From Nonomuraea turcica (GTDB taxonomy: Bacteria > Actinomycetota > Actinomycetes > Streptosporangiales > Streptosporangiaceae), in the NCBI RefSeq assembly GCF_030718205.1, contig NZ_JAUZQF010000010.1, positions 124,001 to 188,000 on the forward strand: a DNA stretch of 64,000 nucleotides, given 5' to 3'. Positions 49,663 to 57,331 of the stretch are shown piece after piece (position 1 is the first letter of the stretch; the number at the start of each line of letters is the position of its first letter). The translations under genes and the position numbers were made by a program. The notes beneath the pieces were generated by a model that saw nothing but the letters and a program-made list of their open reading frames with translations, was not told the origin of the DNA and did no database searches.

Positions 49663-50508
49663 ATGCTGCGACTCGGTGTCCCCAACAAGGGCGAGCTGGC
49701 TGACGGCGCCCAGGTGATGCTGGCGGAGGCTGGATACCGCCAGCGGAAGAACAGCAAGGAACTCATCGTCGTCGATCCCGACAATGCCTGCGAGCTGTTC
49801 TTCCTGCGCCCTCGGGACATCGCCGTCTATGTCGGTGAGGGCATGCTGGATGCCGGGATCACCGGTCGGGACATGCTGGTCGACTCCGGGGCACGGGCTG
49901 AGGAGATCATGGGGCTCGGTTTCGGTCGTTCAGCCCTGTACTTCGCCGCCCCGCCGGGCGGCTGCCGCGCCGCAGAGGACCTGATGGGCCTTCGCGTGGC
50001 CACCGCATATGCAGGGGTGGTCGAGAAGCACCTGGCCGACATCGGGGTCGATGCCCGCATCATCAAGCTGGACGGTTCAGTGGAGACCGCGATCCGGTTG
50101 GACGTCGCCGACGCGGTGGCCGACGTCGTCGAGAGTGCGGCCCGTCTTCGCGAGGTCGGGCTGGAGGTCTTCGGTGACCCGGTCATGCGATCGGAGGCCG
50201 TGCTGATCAAGCGGCTCGGGGCACCTGTGGAGAACGGGCTACGGCAGCTCATCGGGCGGCTCAACGGTGTCCTGGTCGCGCGTGACTTCGTGACCATGGA
50301 GTACGACATCGCACGGGAGCGTGTCGAGGAAGCGATCGCGATCACGTCCGGTATGGAAGCGCCCACGGTGTCGGAGCTGCGCAGGGACGGCTGGGTGGCG
50401 GTTCGCGTCATGGTCCCCCGGGAGGGCCACCAGCAGATCATGGACCGGCTGTGGGAGGTCGGCGCACGCGCCATCCTGGTCACCGGCATCTACGCTTGCC
50501 GCCTCTGA
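49663..50508 (+). CDS. hisG: ATP phosphoribosyltransferase HisG, long form, stand-alone
   Basis: 281 residues. VPNKGELADGAQVMLAEAGY is at the N-terminus and YVGEGMLDAGITGRD in domain 1. The PRPP-binding loop is IKLDGSVETAIRLDVADAVA (about 134-153), and a C-terminal ACT-like regulatory domain (about 205-281) allows histidine feedback. First step of histidine biosynthesis: ATP plus PRPP. In actinobacteria hisG normally follows hisE; here no other his gene is near. It sits behind a metal-regulon element and between chromate and cobalt/nickel genes, which suggests histidine is made for metal buffering. Ordinary isozyme is the alternative. Confidence 0.95.
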   Translation: MLRLGVPNKGELADGAQVMLAEAGYRQRKNSKELIVVDPDNACELFFLRPRDIAVYVGEGMLDAGITGRDMLVDSGARAEEIMGLGFGRSALYFAAPPGGCRAAEDLMGLRVATAYAGVVEKHLADIGVDARIIKLDGSVETAIRLDVADAVADVVESAARLREVGLEVFGDPVMRSEAVLIKRLGAPVENGLRQLIGRLNGVLVARDFVTMEYDIARERVEEAIAITSGMEAPTVSELRRDGWVAVRVMVPREGHQQIMDRLWEVGARAILVTGIYACRL

Positions 50509-50616
50509 AACCGATCACCGGCCCAGTGTGCTGACAGTAACCAGGGCACTTGTTTCAGGGGGCCGCGACAGATCAGATGTGCCGGGGGCGGCTCCCTGGC
50601 CGTCCGGGATCGCACC

Positions 50617-51354
50617 TCACGTGGGCATTTCGACCGAGAAGCCGTAAGGGAGCTCCAGCCGGTTCCGGCCCAGGAGGTCGGGATCGGCGAGGATCGTGGT
50701 TGTCGGGCCGTCCGCGACGATGGTCCCACCGGACAGGATGAGGGACCGCTCGCACAGTTCAAGGGCGTACGGCAGGTCGTGGGTGACCATGAGGATGGTG
50801 ACGTCGAGCCCGCGCAGGATGTCAGCCAGTTCCCGGCGCGCGGCCGGGTCCAGATTCGAGGAGGGCTCGTCGAGGACCAGGATCTCGGGTTCCATGGCCA
50901 GCACGGTCGCGACGGCGACCCGGCGGCGCTGACCGCCGGACAGATGGTGGGGTGGCCGGTCGATCATGTTGAGCATTCCGACTCGCTCCAGCGCCCCGCG
51001 GATCCGCCCTTCCAGCTCGTCGCCCCGGATGCCGAGGTTGGCCGGGCCGAAGGCGACGTCCTCGCGCACCGTCGGCATGAACAGCTGGTCGTCAGGATCC
51101 TGGAAGACCAGGCCGACGCGGCGGCGGATCTCCTTGAGGTTGTCGCGGGCCACGGGCAGGCCGCCGACGGCGACCGTCCCCAGGCTGGGCGTGAGGATGC
51201 CGTTGAGGTGCATGACCAGGGTGGTCTTGCCCGCGCCGTTGGGCCCAAGCAGCGCGACACGCTCTCCCCGCTCGATCGACAGGTCCACGCCGAACAGGGC
51301 CTGGGTGCCGTCGGGGTAGGCGTGCATCAGCCCTTCGACCAGCAGAGAGTTCAC
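50617..51354 (-). CDS. cbiO: Cobalt/nickel ECF transporter ATPase CbiO
   Basis: 245 residues from GTG 51354 (GGAGGA upstream, overlapping the cbiQ stop). Walker A GPNGAGKTT, the EcfA-type VGLVFQDPDDQLFMPTVRED, signature LSGGQRRRVAVA, and Walker B EILVLDEPSSNLD. ATPase of the energy-coupling-factor importer formed with CbiQ and CbiM. Confidence 0.95.
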   Translation of the reverse strand: MNSLLVEGLMHAYPDGTQALFGVDLSIERGERVALLGPNGAGKTTLVMHLNGILTPSLGTVAVGGLPVARDNLKEIRRRVGLVFQDPDDQLFMPTVREDVAFGPANLGIRGDELEGRIRGALERVGMLNMIDRPPHHLSGGQRRRVAVATVLAMEPEILVLDEPSSNLDPAARRELADILRGLDVTILMVTHDLPYALELCERSLILSGGTIVADGPTTTILADPDLLGRNRLELPYGFSVEMPT

Positions 51355-52109
51355 CACAGTCCTCCGATGAGTATCGTGATCGCCGCGGCGGGCAGGGTGG
51401 CGGCCAGCGCCCACTGCGAGACTGAGCCGCGCACGTCGTGGATGATGGGCATGGTTCCGGTGTAGCCGCGGCTGAGCATGGCCAGGTGCACGCGTTCGCC
51501 GCGTTCGTAGGAGCGGATGAACAGGGCACCCGCCGAGCGGGCCACGACGGGCAGGTGCCGGATGTCGCGTGCCACGAACGCGCGGGACTCCCGCGCGATG
51601 CGCATCCGGCGCATCTCGTCGAGGATCACCTCGACGTAGCGCAACATGAAGGAGGCGATCTGCACCAGCAACTGCGGAAGCCGCAGCCGCTGGGCACCGA
51701 GCAGAAGGGTCCTCGGCTCGGTGGTGGCCGCCAGCAGGATGCTTCCGATCACTCCGAGGGTCGCCTTGGCCACGATGTTCCACGCGGCGAGCAACCCGTC
51801 GGCGCTCATCGACACGCCGAAGACGGTCATGCGCTCCCCCTGGGACAGGAACGGCAGCGCGACCGCGAAGATCACGAACGGCACCTCGACGACCATCCGC
51901 CGCAGCAGGAGCTTCAAGGGGATGCGGGCCGCCACGGCCACTGCGCCGAGCAGCAAGAGGTAGAGGGCGAACGCCCAGAACCGTTCCCGATCGGTGGCCA
52001 CGACGATCACGATGAACGCGATCAGTGACAGGAGCTTGCACTGCGGTGGGAGCCGGTGGACGGGCGTGTCGGCGTGGACGTACAGGTGGTGGCTCTGTCC
52101 GGCGGCCAC
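51351..52109 (-). CDS. cbiQ: Cobalt/nickel ECF transporter transmembrane protein CbiQ
   Basis: 252 residues with about five or six hydrophobic segments. The coupling motif is ERGERVHLAMLSRGYTG near residues 203-219, typical of EcfT/CbiQ. GTG start right after the cbiM stop. Couples CbiO hydrolysis to CbiM. Confidence 0.93.
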   Translation of the reverse strand: MAAGQSHHLYVHADTPVHRLPPQCKLLSLIAFIVIVVATDRERFWAFALYLLLLGAVAVAARIPLKLLLRRMVVEVPFVIFAVALPFLSQGERMTVFGVSMSADGLLAAWNIVAKATLGVIGSILLAATTEPRTLLLGAQRLRLPQLLVQIASFMLRYVEVILDEMRRMRIARESRAFVARDIRHLPVVARSAGALFIRSYERGERVHLAMLSRGYTGTMPIIHDVRGSVSQWALAATLPAAAITILIGGLW

Positions 52110-52113
52110 GGAT

Positions 52114-53166
52114 TCACGACTCCGGCGTCAGCGGCTCGGCGGCTGACCGGCGGCGGGCTCTGCGTCGCAGCGCCCAGGCCACGCCGCCGCCCACCCCCAG
52201 CGAGATCGCCACTCCCAGTGCGCCGGCCAGTCCTGTGGACAACCGTTCGTCATCGACGCCTTTGACGCTGTAGTCGGCGAACGCCGAGTTGTCCAGCGGA
52301 TGATCTTGCGCCTGGTCCAGGAACCCGAGGTCGGTCGCCACCCGCTCGAGACCGTCAGGATTCGCCGAGGCGTAGAAGCTCACCAGTCCCGCGAGCACGA
52401 CGGCGGCGGCGACCCCGCCGAGGAGGAACGGCCGAAGCCGCGGAGCCGCGCGATGGCCTCCCGCCGCAGGCCGAACAGGAACCATCTCACCGGAGGCGGT
52501 GCGCAGCATTGCGGGCCTGGCCAGGCTGCGCGCCCCATAGACCAGGTCGGGCCGTACGGCCAGCACGGTACTGACGGTCAACGCGGTGATCGCGCCTTCG
52601 CCCAGGCCGATGACCACGTGGACGCCGCCCATGGCCGCGGCGACCGTGACGGGATCGATCGAGGAGGTCCCGCCGATGGCATACAGTCCCGTGAAGAGCA
52701 GGGCGGACATCGGGACCGACACCATGGCGCCGGCGAAGGACGCGACGACCACTCCGGTACGGTTGCGCGGCGCCAGCTTGCCGACTACGCGGAAGACCCC
52801 GTATCCCGTGAGGACGGTCACCAGCCCCATCAGGCAGATGTTGATGCCCAGGGCCGTCAGTCCTCCGTCGGCGAAGAACAAGGCCTGCACCATGACCACC
52901 ACAGCGATGCACAGGACTCCTGTATAAGGTCCGACGAGGATCGCTGCCAGAGCTCCTCCGATCAGGTGGCCGCTTGTCCCTGCGCCGACGGGAAAGTTCA
53001 GCATCTGGACGGCGAAGACGAAGGCAGCCACCAACCCGGCTAGCGGAGCCATCCGGTCGTCCAGTTCGTCTCTCGCCTTACGCAGGCAATAGGCGACGCC
53101 ACTGGCGGCCACGACGCCCGCGGCCAGGGACATCGGGACGGTGAAGAAGCCGTCGGGTACGTGCAC
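52114..53166 (-). CDS. cbiM: CbiM with fused CbiN-like (PDGLE) domain
   Basis: 350 residues. The N-terminus MHVPDGFF supplies the Met1-His2 metal site known from CbiM/NikM, followed by seven hydrophobic segments (about 1-215). The C-terminal part has ASANPDGLERVATDLGF and ADYSVKGV, i.e. a PDGLE/CbiN-like module between two helices. Substrate-specific component for Co(II) or Ni(II). The order cbiM(N)-cbiQ-cbiO forms an operon. No cobalamin-synthesis gene is nearby, so nickel is also possible. Confidence 0.94.
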   Translation of the reverse strand: MHVPDGFFTVPMSLAAGVVAASGVAYCLRKARDELDDRMAPLAGLVAAFVFAVQMLNFPVGAGTSGHLIGGALAAILVGPYTGVLCIAVVVMVQALFFADGGLTALGINICLMGLVTVLTGYGVFRVVGKLAPRNRTGVVVASFAGAMVSVPMSALLFTGLYAIGGTSSIDPVTVAAAMGGVHVVIGLGEGAITALTVSTVLAVRPDLVYGARSLARPAMLRTASGEMVPVRPAAGGHRAAPRLRPFLLGGVAAAVVLAGLVSFYASANPDGLERVATDLGFLDQAQDHPLDNSAFADYSVKGVDDERLSTGLAGALGVAISLGVGGGVAWALRRRARRRSAAEPLTPES

Positions 53167-53224
53167 GAGATCCTCCGGGATTGCTTCCCAAGCGATTGGC
53201 TTCGCCGCGCTCGCTCGTCGCCGC

Positions 53225-53313
53225 CGTAGCAGCGCTGGTTTCGGGCCGAGCTCACCCGGGGGGCAGTGATCACCGGAACTGCGGGCGGGTCAGCGCCATT
53301 GCCGGGCTGACCC
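53225..53313 (-). ncRNA. Candidate cobalamin-type riboswitch (incomplete match) in the cbiM leader
   Basis: On the minus strand the cbiM leader contains GCGCTGACCCGC, followed by GGTGATCACTG, then GAGCTCGG and GCCCGAAACCAGCG. These resemble the GCTGACCCGC core and the terminal B12 box (GCCCGAAGACCAGCC) of cobalamin riboswitches. The CCGGTGnnAnTCCGG core is not convincing, so this may be a decayed or atypical element. An 8-bp stem GGGTCAGC/GCTGACCC overlaps it. Confidence 0.35.
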
Positions 53314-53338
53314 GTAAAGATGTACGCACTCGCGAATA
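53312..53338. promoter_or_regulatory. Weaker 27-bp metal-regulon element, site D
   Basis: Contains ATGTACGCAC, identical to the core of site B, and matches about 17 of 27 positions of the A/B/C consensus. 146-172 bases upstream of cbiM. The other bases of the 310-base interval 53167-53476 show no gene. Confidence 0.4.
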
Positions 53339-53476
53339 TGTCATCCAGGCGACGGCCGCAACCCCGCTTCCCGGCGGACCATACTGAATCCGAGTCCCGG
53401 TTTGAGAGTGTCTTTGATGATCGACACGGCGCTCACCGGCCAGGGCATCCGGCCGATGCGTCTGAGCCCGGCCGGA

Positions 53477-53824
53477 TCACTCGTGCCGCGGGATCCTCGA
53501 CACCTCGTGATCGGCATGATGAACCGCCTCGGCGATCAAGGCCCGAATATGGGCGTCGCGGGCACGGTAGAGAACCCGCCGCCCCTCCCGGCGGCAGGCC
53601 ACCAGCCCAGCCAGCCGGAGCTTGGCCAGATGCTGGGACACGGCAGGCCGTGCCGCTCCCACCGCTGCGACGAGGTTGCCCACGTCGTGCTCACCGTGAG
53701 CCAGGGCCCACAGCAAGCGCAACCTGGTCGCATCGGAGAGCATCCGAAACGCCGCGACCGCCACCTCCACCTGAGCGTCGGTCGGCGAGGCGCCGGTCGG
53801 CCGACCCTCATTGTGCTGCTGCAT
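53477..53824 (-). CDS. ArsR/SmtB-family metal sensor with alpha-5 site
   Basis: 115 residues. Winged helix with ARPAVSQHLAKLRLAGLV as recognition helix. The C-terminal helix carries Asp90-x-His92-x10-His103-x2-His106, the alpha-5 zinc/cobalt/nickel site of SmtB, CzrA and NmtR. In the family, metal binding releases DNA. ATG 53824 is chosen; a second ATG at 53842 lies within the operator. Divergent from CDF2 with site C between them, so it is the best candidate for the regulator of sites A-D. Confidence 0.93.
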   Translation of the reverse strand: MQQHNEGRPTGASPTDAQVEVAVAAFRMLSDATRLRLLWALAHGEHDVGNLVAAVGAARPAVSQHLAKLRLAGLVACRREGRRVLYRARDAHIRALIAEAVHHADHEVSRIPRHE

Positions 53825-53841
53825 AGTCGACGCACCTAACA

Positions 53842-53868
53842 TGTGCTTGCGTGCGCATACGAATACAT
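53842..53868. promoter_or_regulatory. Shared 27-bp metal-regulon element, site C
   Basis: On the minus strand begins ATGTATTCGTATGCGCACGC. In the divergent region between arsR and CDF2. 20 of 27 bases equal site A. Confidence 0.65.
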
Positions 53869-53925
53869 ATCGAAGGGGATAACCGTACTGTCACCCGTGC
53901 TCCATGACAGGACGAGGAGCGGCAG

Positions 53926-55041
53926 ATGAGCGTGCACAGCCACCCAGGACCGTCCCACGAGCAAGACCACAGCCACGGACATGGCCACGGACATGGCCAC
54001 GGACATGGCCACGGACATGGCCACGGACATGGCCACGACGGGCATGACCACGGATCCCCCAGCCGCACCCTAGGGGAACGGCTGCGTCATGTGGTGACGC
54101 CACACAGTCACGACGCGGCAGCCCGGACCGATCACGCACTGGAGACCAGCCGCCGCGGCATGCGCACCCTGGCGATCTCCTTCGCCGTGCTCACCGTCAC
54201 CGCTCTCGCCCAAGTCGTGATCTTCACGATGTCGGGATCGGTGGCCCTGCTCGGTGACACCCTGCACAACTTCGCCGACGCCCTGACCGCCGTGCCCCTG
54301 GCGATCGCCTTCACGGTGGGCCGGCGCATGGCTTCGCGCCGGTTCACCTACGGGTACGGCAGAGCCGAGGACCTGGCCGGCATCGTCATCGTGCTGATCA
54401 TCGCCGCCTCGGCGGGCCTGGCCGGATACGAGGCCGTCAAGCGCCTGATCAATCCACAAGACGTGGAGGCGCTCGGCTGGGTCGCCGCCGCAGGAGTGAT
54501 CGGCTTCCTCGGCAACGAACTGGTGGCCCGCTACCGGATCAAGGTCGGCCGCGAGATCGGCTCCGCGGCGCTGGTCGCCGACGGCCTGCACGCCCGCACC
54601 GACGGCTTCACGTCACTGGCCGTGCTGCTCGGAGCAGCCGGAGTATGGGCCGGCTGGCCGTACGCCGACCCGATCATCGGCCTGCTCATCACCGTCGCGA
54701 TCCTCTACGTGCTGCGTGACGCCGCCCGCGAGGTCTACCACCGGCTGATGGACGCCGTCGACCCCGCGCTGATCAGCAAGGCTGAGCAGATCGTCGCCGA
54801 AACCCCCGGCGTGCGCCGCGTCGGCTCCCTGCGCATGCGCTGGATCGGCCACTCCCTCCGCGCCGAGGTCGACATCGTGGTGAGCCATGAACTCTCCCTG
54901 GTCGAAGCGCACGCCGTAGCAGTGGAGGCCGAGCACCGGCTCATCCACGACCTACCGCGCCTGCGAGCCGCCACCGTGCACGCCGACCCCGACGGGCCCG
55001 ACGGCACCGACCACCACGCCGTCCTGGTCATCCACCGGTAG
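53926..55041 (+). CDS. CDF-family cation efflux protein, copy 2 (expanded His-rich N-terminus)
   Basis: 371 residues. The first 45 residues contain an uninterrupted Gly-His tract encoded by a 12-bp tandem repeat. The rest is nearly the same as the copy at 30856: LLGDTLHNFADA, LVADGLHARTDGFTS, and a cytosolic C-terminal domain ending DHHAVLVIHR. Divalent-cation/proton antiporter. Divergent from the alpha-5 ArsR gene, with site C between. Hydrophilic His tracts in CDF proteins are known to bind zinc or nickel. Confidence 0.95.
   Translation: MSVHSHPGPSHEQDHSHGHGHGHGHGHGHGHGHGHGHDGHDHGSPSRTLGERLRHVVTPHSHDAAARTDHALETSRRGMRTLAISFAVLTVTALAQVVIFTMSGSVALLGDTLHNFADALTAVPLAIAFTVGRRMASRRFTYGYGRAEDLAGIVIVLIIAASAGLAGYEAVKRLINPQDVEALGWVAAAGVIGFLGNELVARYRIKVGREIGSAALVADGLHARTDGFTSLAVLLGAAGVWAGWPYADPIIGLLITVAILYVLRDAAREVYHRLMDAVDPALISKAEQIVAETPGVRRVGSLRMRWIGHSLRAEVDIVVSHELSLVEAHAVAVEAEHRLIHDLPRLRAATVHADPDGPDGTDHHAVLVIHR
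53974..54033 (+). repeat. 12-bp tandem repeat (CACGGACATGGC) x5
   Basis: Five exact head-to-tail copies inside the CDF2 coding region, each coding His-Gly-His-Gly. Length change by slippage would keep the frame. Confidence 0.95.
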
Positions 55042-55077
55042 ATCACCTCACCTCGACCTTCGTTTCGACTGCGCTGC

Positions 55078-55103
55078 AGCCGCCGGAGGCTGCAGCGGCG
55101 GCT
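55078..55103 (+). terminator. Terminator-like hairpin after CDF2
   Basis: AGCCGCCG ... CGGCGGCT, perfect 8-bp arms with a 10-base loop, followed by TTTA. Thirty-six bases after the CDF2 stop and just before the second arsR. Confidence 0.55.
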
Positions 55104-55116
55104 TTACGATGTGCTC

Positions 55117-55467
55117 ATGAGCATGAGCGCGGCCCACGCAGATGCGCTGACCTCCCAGCAGAGGGGTGAGCGGTTCGAAGTCGCCGCGTCCGTTCTGGCC
55201 CTGCTCGCCGATCGCACACGATTGGCGCTGCTGAGCCGGTTGAGTGTCGGCGAAGCCGATGTCACCACCCTCACCGAGGCCATCGGGGCCTCTCGCCCCT
55301 CTGTCAGCCAGCACCTGGCCAAGCTCCGGCTCGCCGGCCTGGTGGCCGCCCGCAAGGACGGGCGCCACGTGGTTTACTCCCTCCACCATGGACACCTCCG
55401 CCGCCTGGTCGAGGAGTCGCTGAACGTCGCCGACCACCAGATCGGGTCACTGCCGCCGCATGACTGA
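55117..55467 (+). CDS. ArsR-family regulator 2, degenerate alpha-5 site
   Basis: 116 residues from the ATG at 55117 (another ATG at 55123). SRPSVSQHLAKLRLAGLV is nearly identical to the recognition helix of the ArsR at 53477, so both could bind similar DNA. The equivalent C-terminal helix reads His91-x-His93-x10-Val104-x2-His107: one ligand is lost and Asp is replaced by His. Metal response may be altered. It follows CDF2 on the same strand. Confidence 0.9.
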   Translation: MSMSAAHADALTSQQRGERFEVAASVLALLADRTRLALLSRLSVGEADVTTLTEAIGASRPSVSQHLAKLRLAGLVAARKDGRHVVYSLHHGHLRRLVEESLNVADHQIGSLPPHD

Positions 55468-55500
55468 GCGGCACGCTCTACGCCCGCCGGCGCGGCAGCG

Positions 55501-55728
55501 TCACACGCTTGGGCCGAACGGCAGGCCCTTCTCGGCCTTGGCCACGCAGTCCGGGCACACCGGCAGGTCCACCGACCGAGCCACGGCCTCCGGCGTGGCC
55601 GGACGCATCGTCCCCAGGACGGTGAAGCCCGGCGGGAGCCCGGTCGCCAGATCCACCAGGAACGTCGTCACCTCCGCGGGGTCGTAGTCGAACTCCCGCT
55701 TGCACGCGTAGCAGCGACCGGTCTCCAT
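55501..55728 (-). CDS. Small zinc-ribbon-like protein
   Basis: 75 residues. CYACKREF near the start and CPDCVAKA near the end form a C-x2-C ... C-x2-C pair, consistent with one structural zinc. The middle is DLATGLPPGFTVLGTMRPAT. Resembles small conserved actinobacterial hypothetical proteins. Function unknown. Confidence 0.7.
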   Translation of the reverse strand: METGRCYACKREFDYDPAEVTTFLVDLATGLPPGFTVLGTMRPATPEAVARSVDLPVCPDCVAKAEKGLPFGPSV

Positions 55729-55962
55729 AGGCCCGCCTTTCCGTAGGCAGCCAGCCTACGTCGGCAGCCAGTCCGAACTCTTGGCCTTCACCGCCGGCGC
55801 CCGTGTCCCGAGCCGGCGAGTCGGCGAGTCGGAAGGCCGGCGGCTGTGACGCGGCACGTGCCGTAATGGCCCGTAATCACCAGGTAAGCCATGCGTAAGA
55901 TCTTGAAGGCAGATATGGCCATAACGTCCTGTGCGTCACATCCACCCGAAGGAGCACATGTG

Positions 55963-56613
55963 ATGCGCCCTGTCCAACTGTTCGCAGGCCTGACCGCCCT
56001 CTGCGCCGGTATGGTCGCCCTGCCTGCCGCCGCACAGGCGAAACCCATGACGACGTGGACGGTGAAGATCCAAAACCTGACGCCGCCGGGATCTCAGCCG
56101 CTGTCACCACCCGTGGTGGTCGTCCACTCGCCCAGCGTCCATGTCTGGCAACTCGGCCGGTTTGCCAGCCGCGGCGTCGCCGCGGTGGCCGAGGACGGCG
56201 ACGCGCCGACGCTGATCAAGGAGATCTCCAAGCGGCCCGGCGTGCGTGACGCGTTCGCCCCGGCCAGCGCTCCGATCGCACCGGGCCAGAGTGCGACGTT
56301 CCAGGTCAAGGTACGGCCAGGCGACCGAATCAGCGTCGTCAGCATGCTCGTCAACACCAACGACGGCTTCACCGGCGTGGACGCGTTGCGGCCCCGGCCG
56401 GGCTCGATCCGGACCATGGCCTACGACGCGGGCAGCGAGAAGAACCTCGAGACCAAGGCCACCATCCCCGGTCCCTGCTGCGGCAACCCGATGGTGCGTG
56501 CGCCCGAGAGGAGGCCGATCAGCAAGCACAAGGGGATCATGGCCTGTGGTGACCTGGACCGCGAGACCTACGGCTGGACCGGCCCGGTCGCCAAGCTGAC
56601 CTTCGCGAGTTGA
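55963..56613 (+). CDS. Secreted spondin-domain protein
   Basis: 216 residues from the ATG at 55963 (GAAGGAG eight bases upstream). The signal peptide ends near AAAQA. The spondin_N-like domain (about 28-160) has TTWTVKIQNLTPPGSQPLSPPV and VSMLVNTNDGFTGVDALRP. Near the C-terminus are Cys residues in PGPCCGN and MACGD. Spondin-type bacterial proteins are exported and of unknown role. It appears to be transcribed alone. Confidence 0.85.
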   Translation: MRPVQLFAGLTALCAGMVALPAAAQAKPMTTWTVKIQNLTPPGSQPLSPPVVVVHSPSVHVWQLGRFASRGVAAVAEDGDAPTLIKEISKRPGVRDAFAPASAPIAPGQSATFQVKVRPGDRISVVSMLVNTNDGFTGVDALRPRPGSIRTMAYDAGSEKNLETKATIPGPCCGNPMVRAPERRPISKHKGIMACGDLDRETYGWTGPVAKLTFAS

Positions 56614-56680
56614 CGATCCAGGCGCCGACCGAGGAAGACTCCGGCCGTGCCACACCGGGGACAGCCGTTGCGTCCGTTGT

Positions 56681-57331
56681 CTACGGCCGGTTGAGGCCGG
56701 TCTCGTAGGCGAAGATCACGGCCTGGATGCGGTCGCGGAGGCCGAGTTTCATCAGGATGCGCTTGACGTGCGTCCTGATCGTCGACTCCTCGACGAGGAG
56801 TGCGGCGGCGATCTCTCGATTGGACAGGCCACGCGAAATGAGCCCGAGGACCTCCCGCTCGCGTGGTGTCAGCCCCTCGAGCTTGGCCTGATCGCTGAGG
56901 TCGGGAACCGGCTGGCGGGCCATGCGGTCGATCACGCGACGGGTGACCGACGGGGACAGCAGTGAGTCGCCGGCGGCGACGGTGTGCACGGCGGCGATCA
57001 GGTCCTCGGGCCGGGTGCGTTTGAGCAGGAAACCGGAGGCGCCGGCGCGCAGGGCGCCGAAGATGTAGTCGTCCTGTTCGAAGGTGGTGAGGATCAGGAC
57101 CTTCGTGTCAGGGGCGATCCTGGACAGCTCGCGGGTGGCGGCGATGCCGTCCATGTCGGGCATGCGTACGTCCATCAGGACGACGTCGGGCGCGAGTCTG
57201 CGGGTCCGGTCGACGGCTTCCCGTCCGGTCGACGCCTGGCCGACGATCTCGATGGCGGGATCGGCGGTGAGAAGCTCGGCGAGCCCGGCACGCATCAGGT
57301 CGTCGTCGTCTGCGATCAGCACCCGCGTCAC
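56681..57331 (-). CDS. NarL/LuxR-type response regulator
   Basis: 216 residues. Receiver domain with an acidic pocket at residues 8-11 and phospho-acceptor Asp54 (VLMDVRMPDMDG). A LuxR HTH follows (LTPREREVLGLISRGLSNRE ... TIRTHVKRILMKLGLRDR). GTG start; its stop is followed by an independent gene. Overlaps the upstream histidine-kinase stop by 4 bases. Divergent from the small peptide/ABC module 2, which it likely controls. Confidence 0.95.
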   Translation of the reverse strand: MTRVLIADDDDLMRAGLAELLTADPAIEIVGQASTGREAVDRTRRLAPDVVLMDVRMPDMDGIAATRELSRIAPDTKVLILTTFEQDDYIFGALRAGASGFLLKRTRPEDLIAAVHTVAAGDSLLSPSVTRRVIDRMARQPVPDLSDQAKLEGLTPREREVLGLISRGLSNREIAAALLVEESTIRTHVKRILMKLGLRDRIQAVIFAYETGLNRP

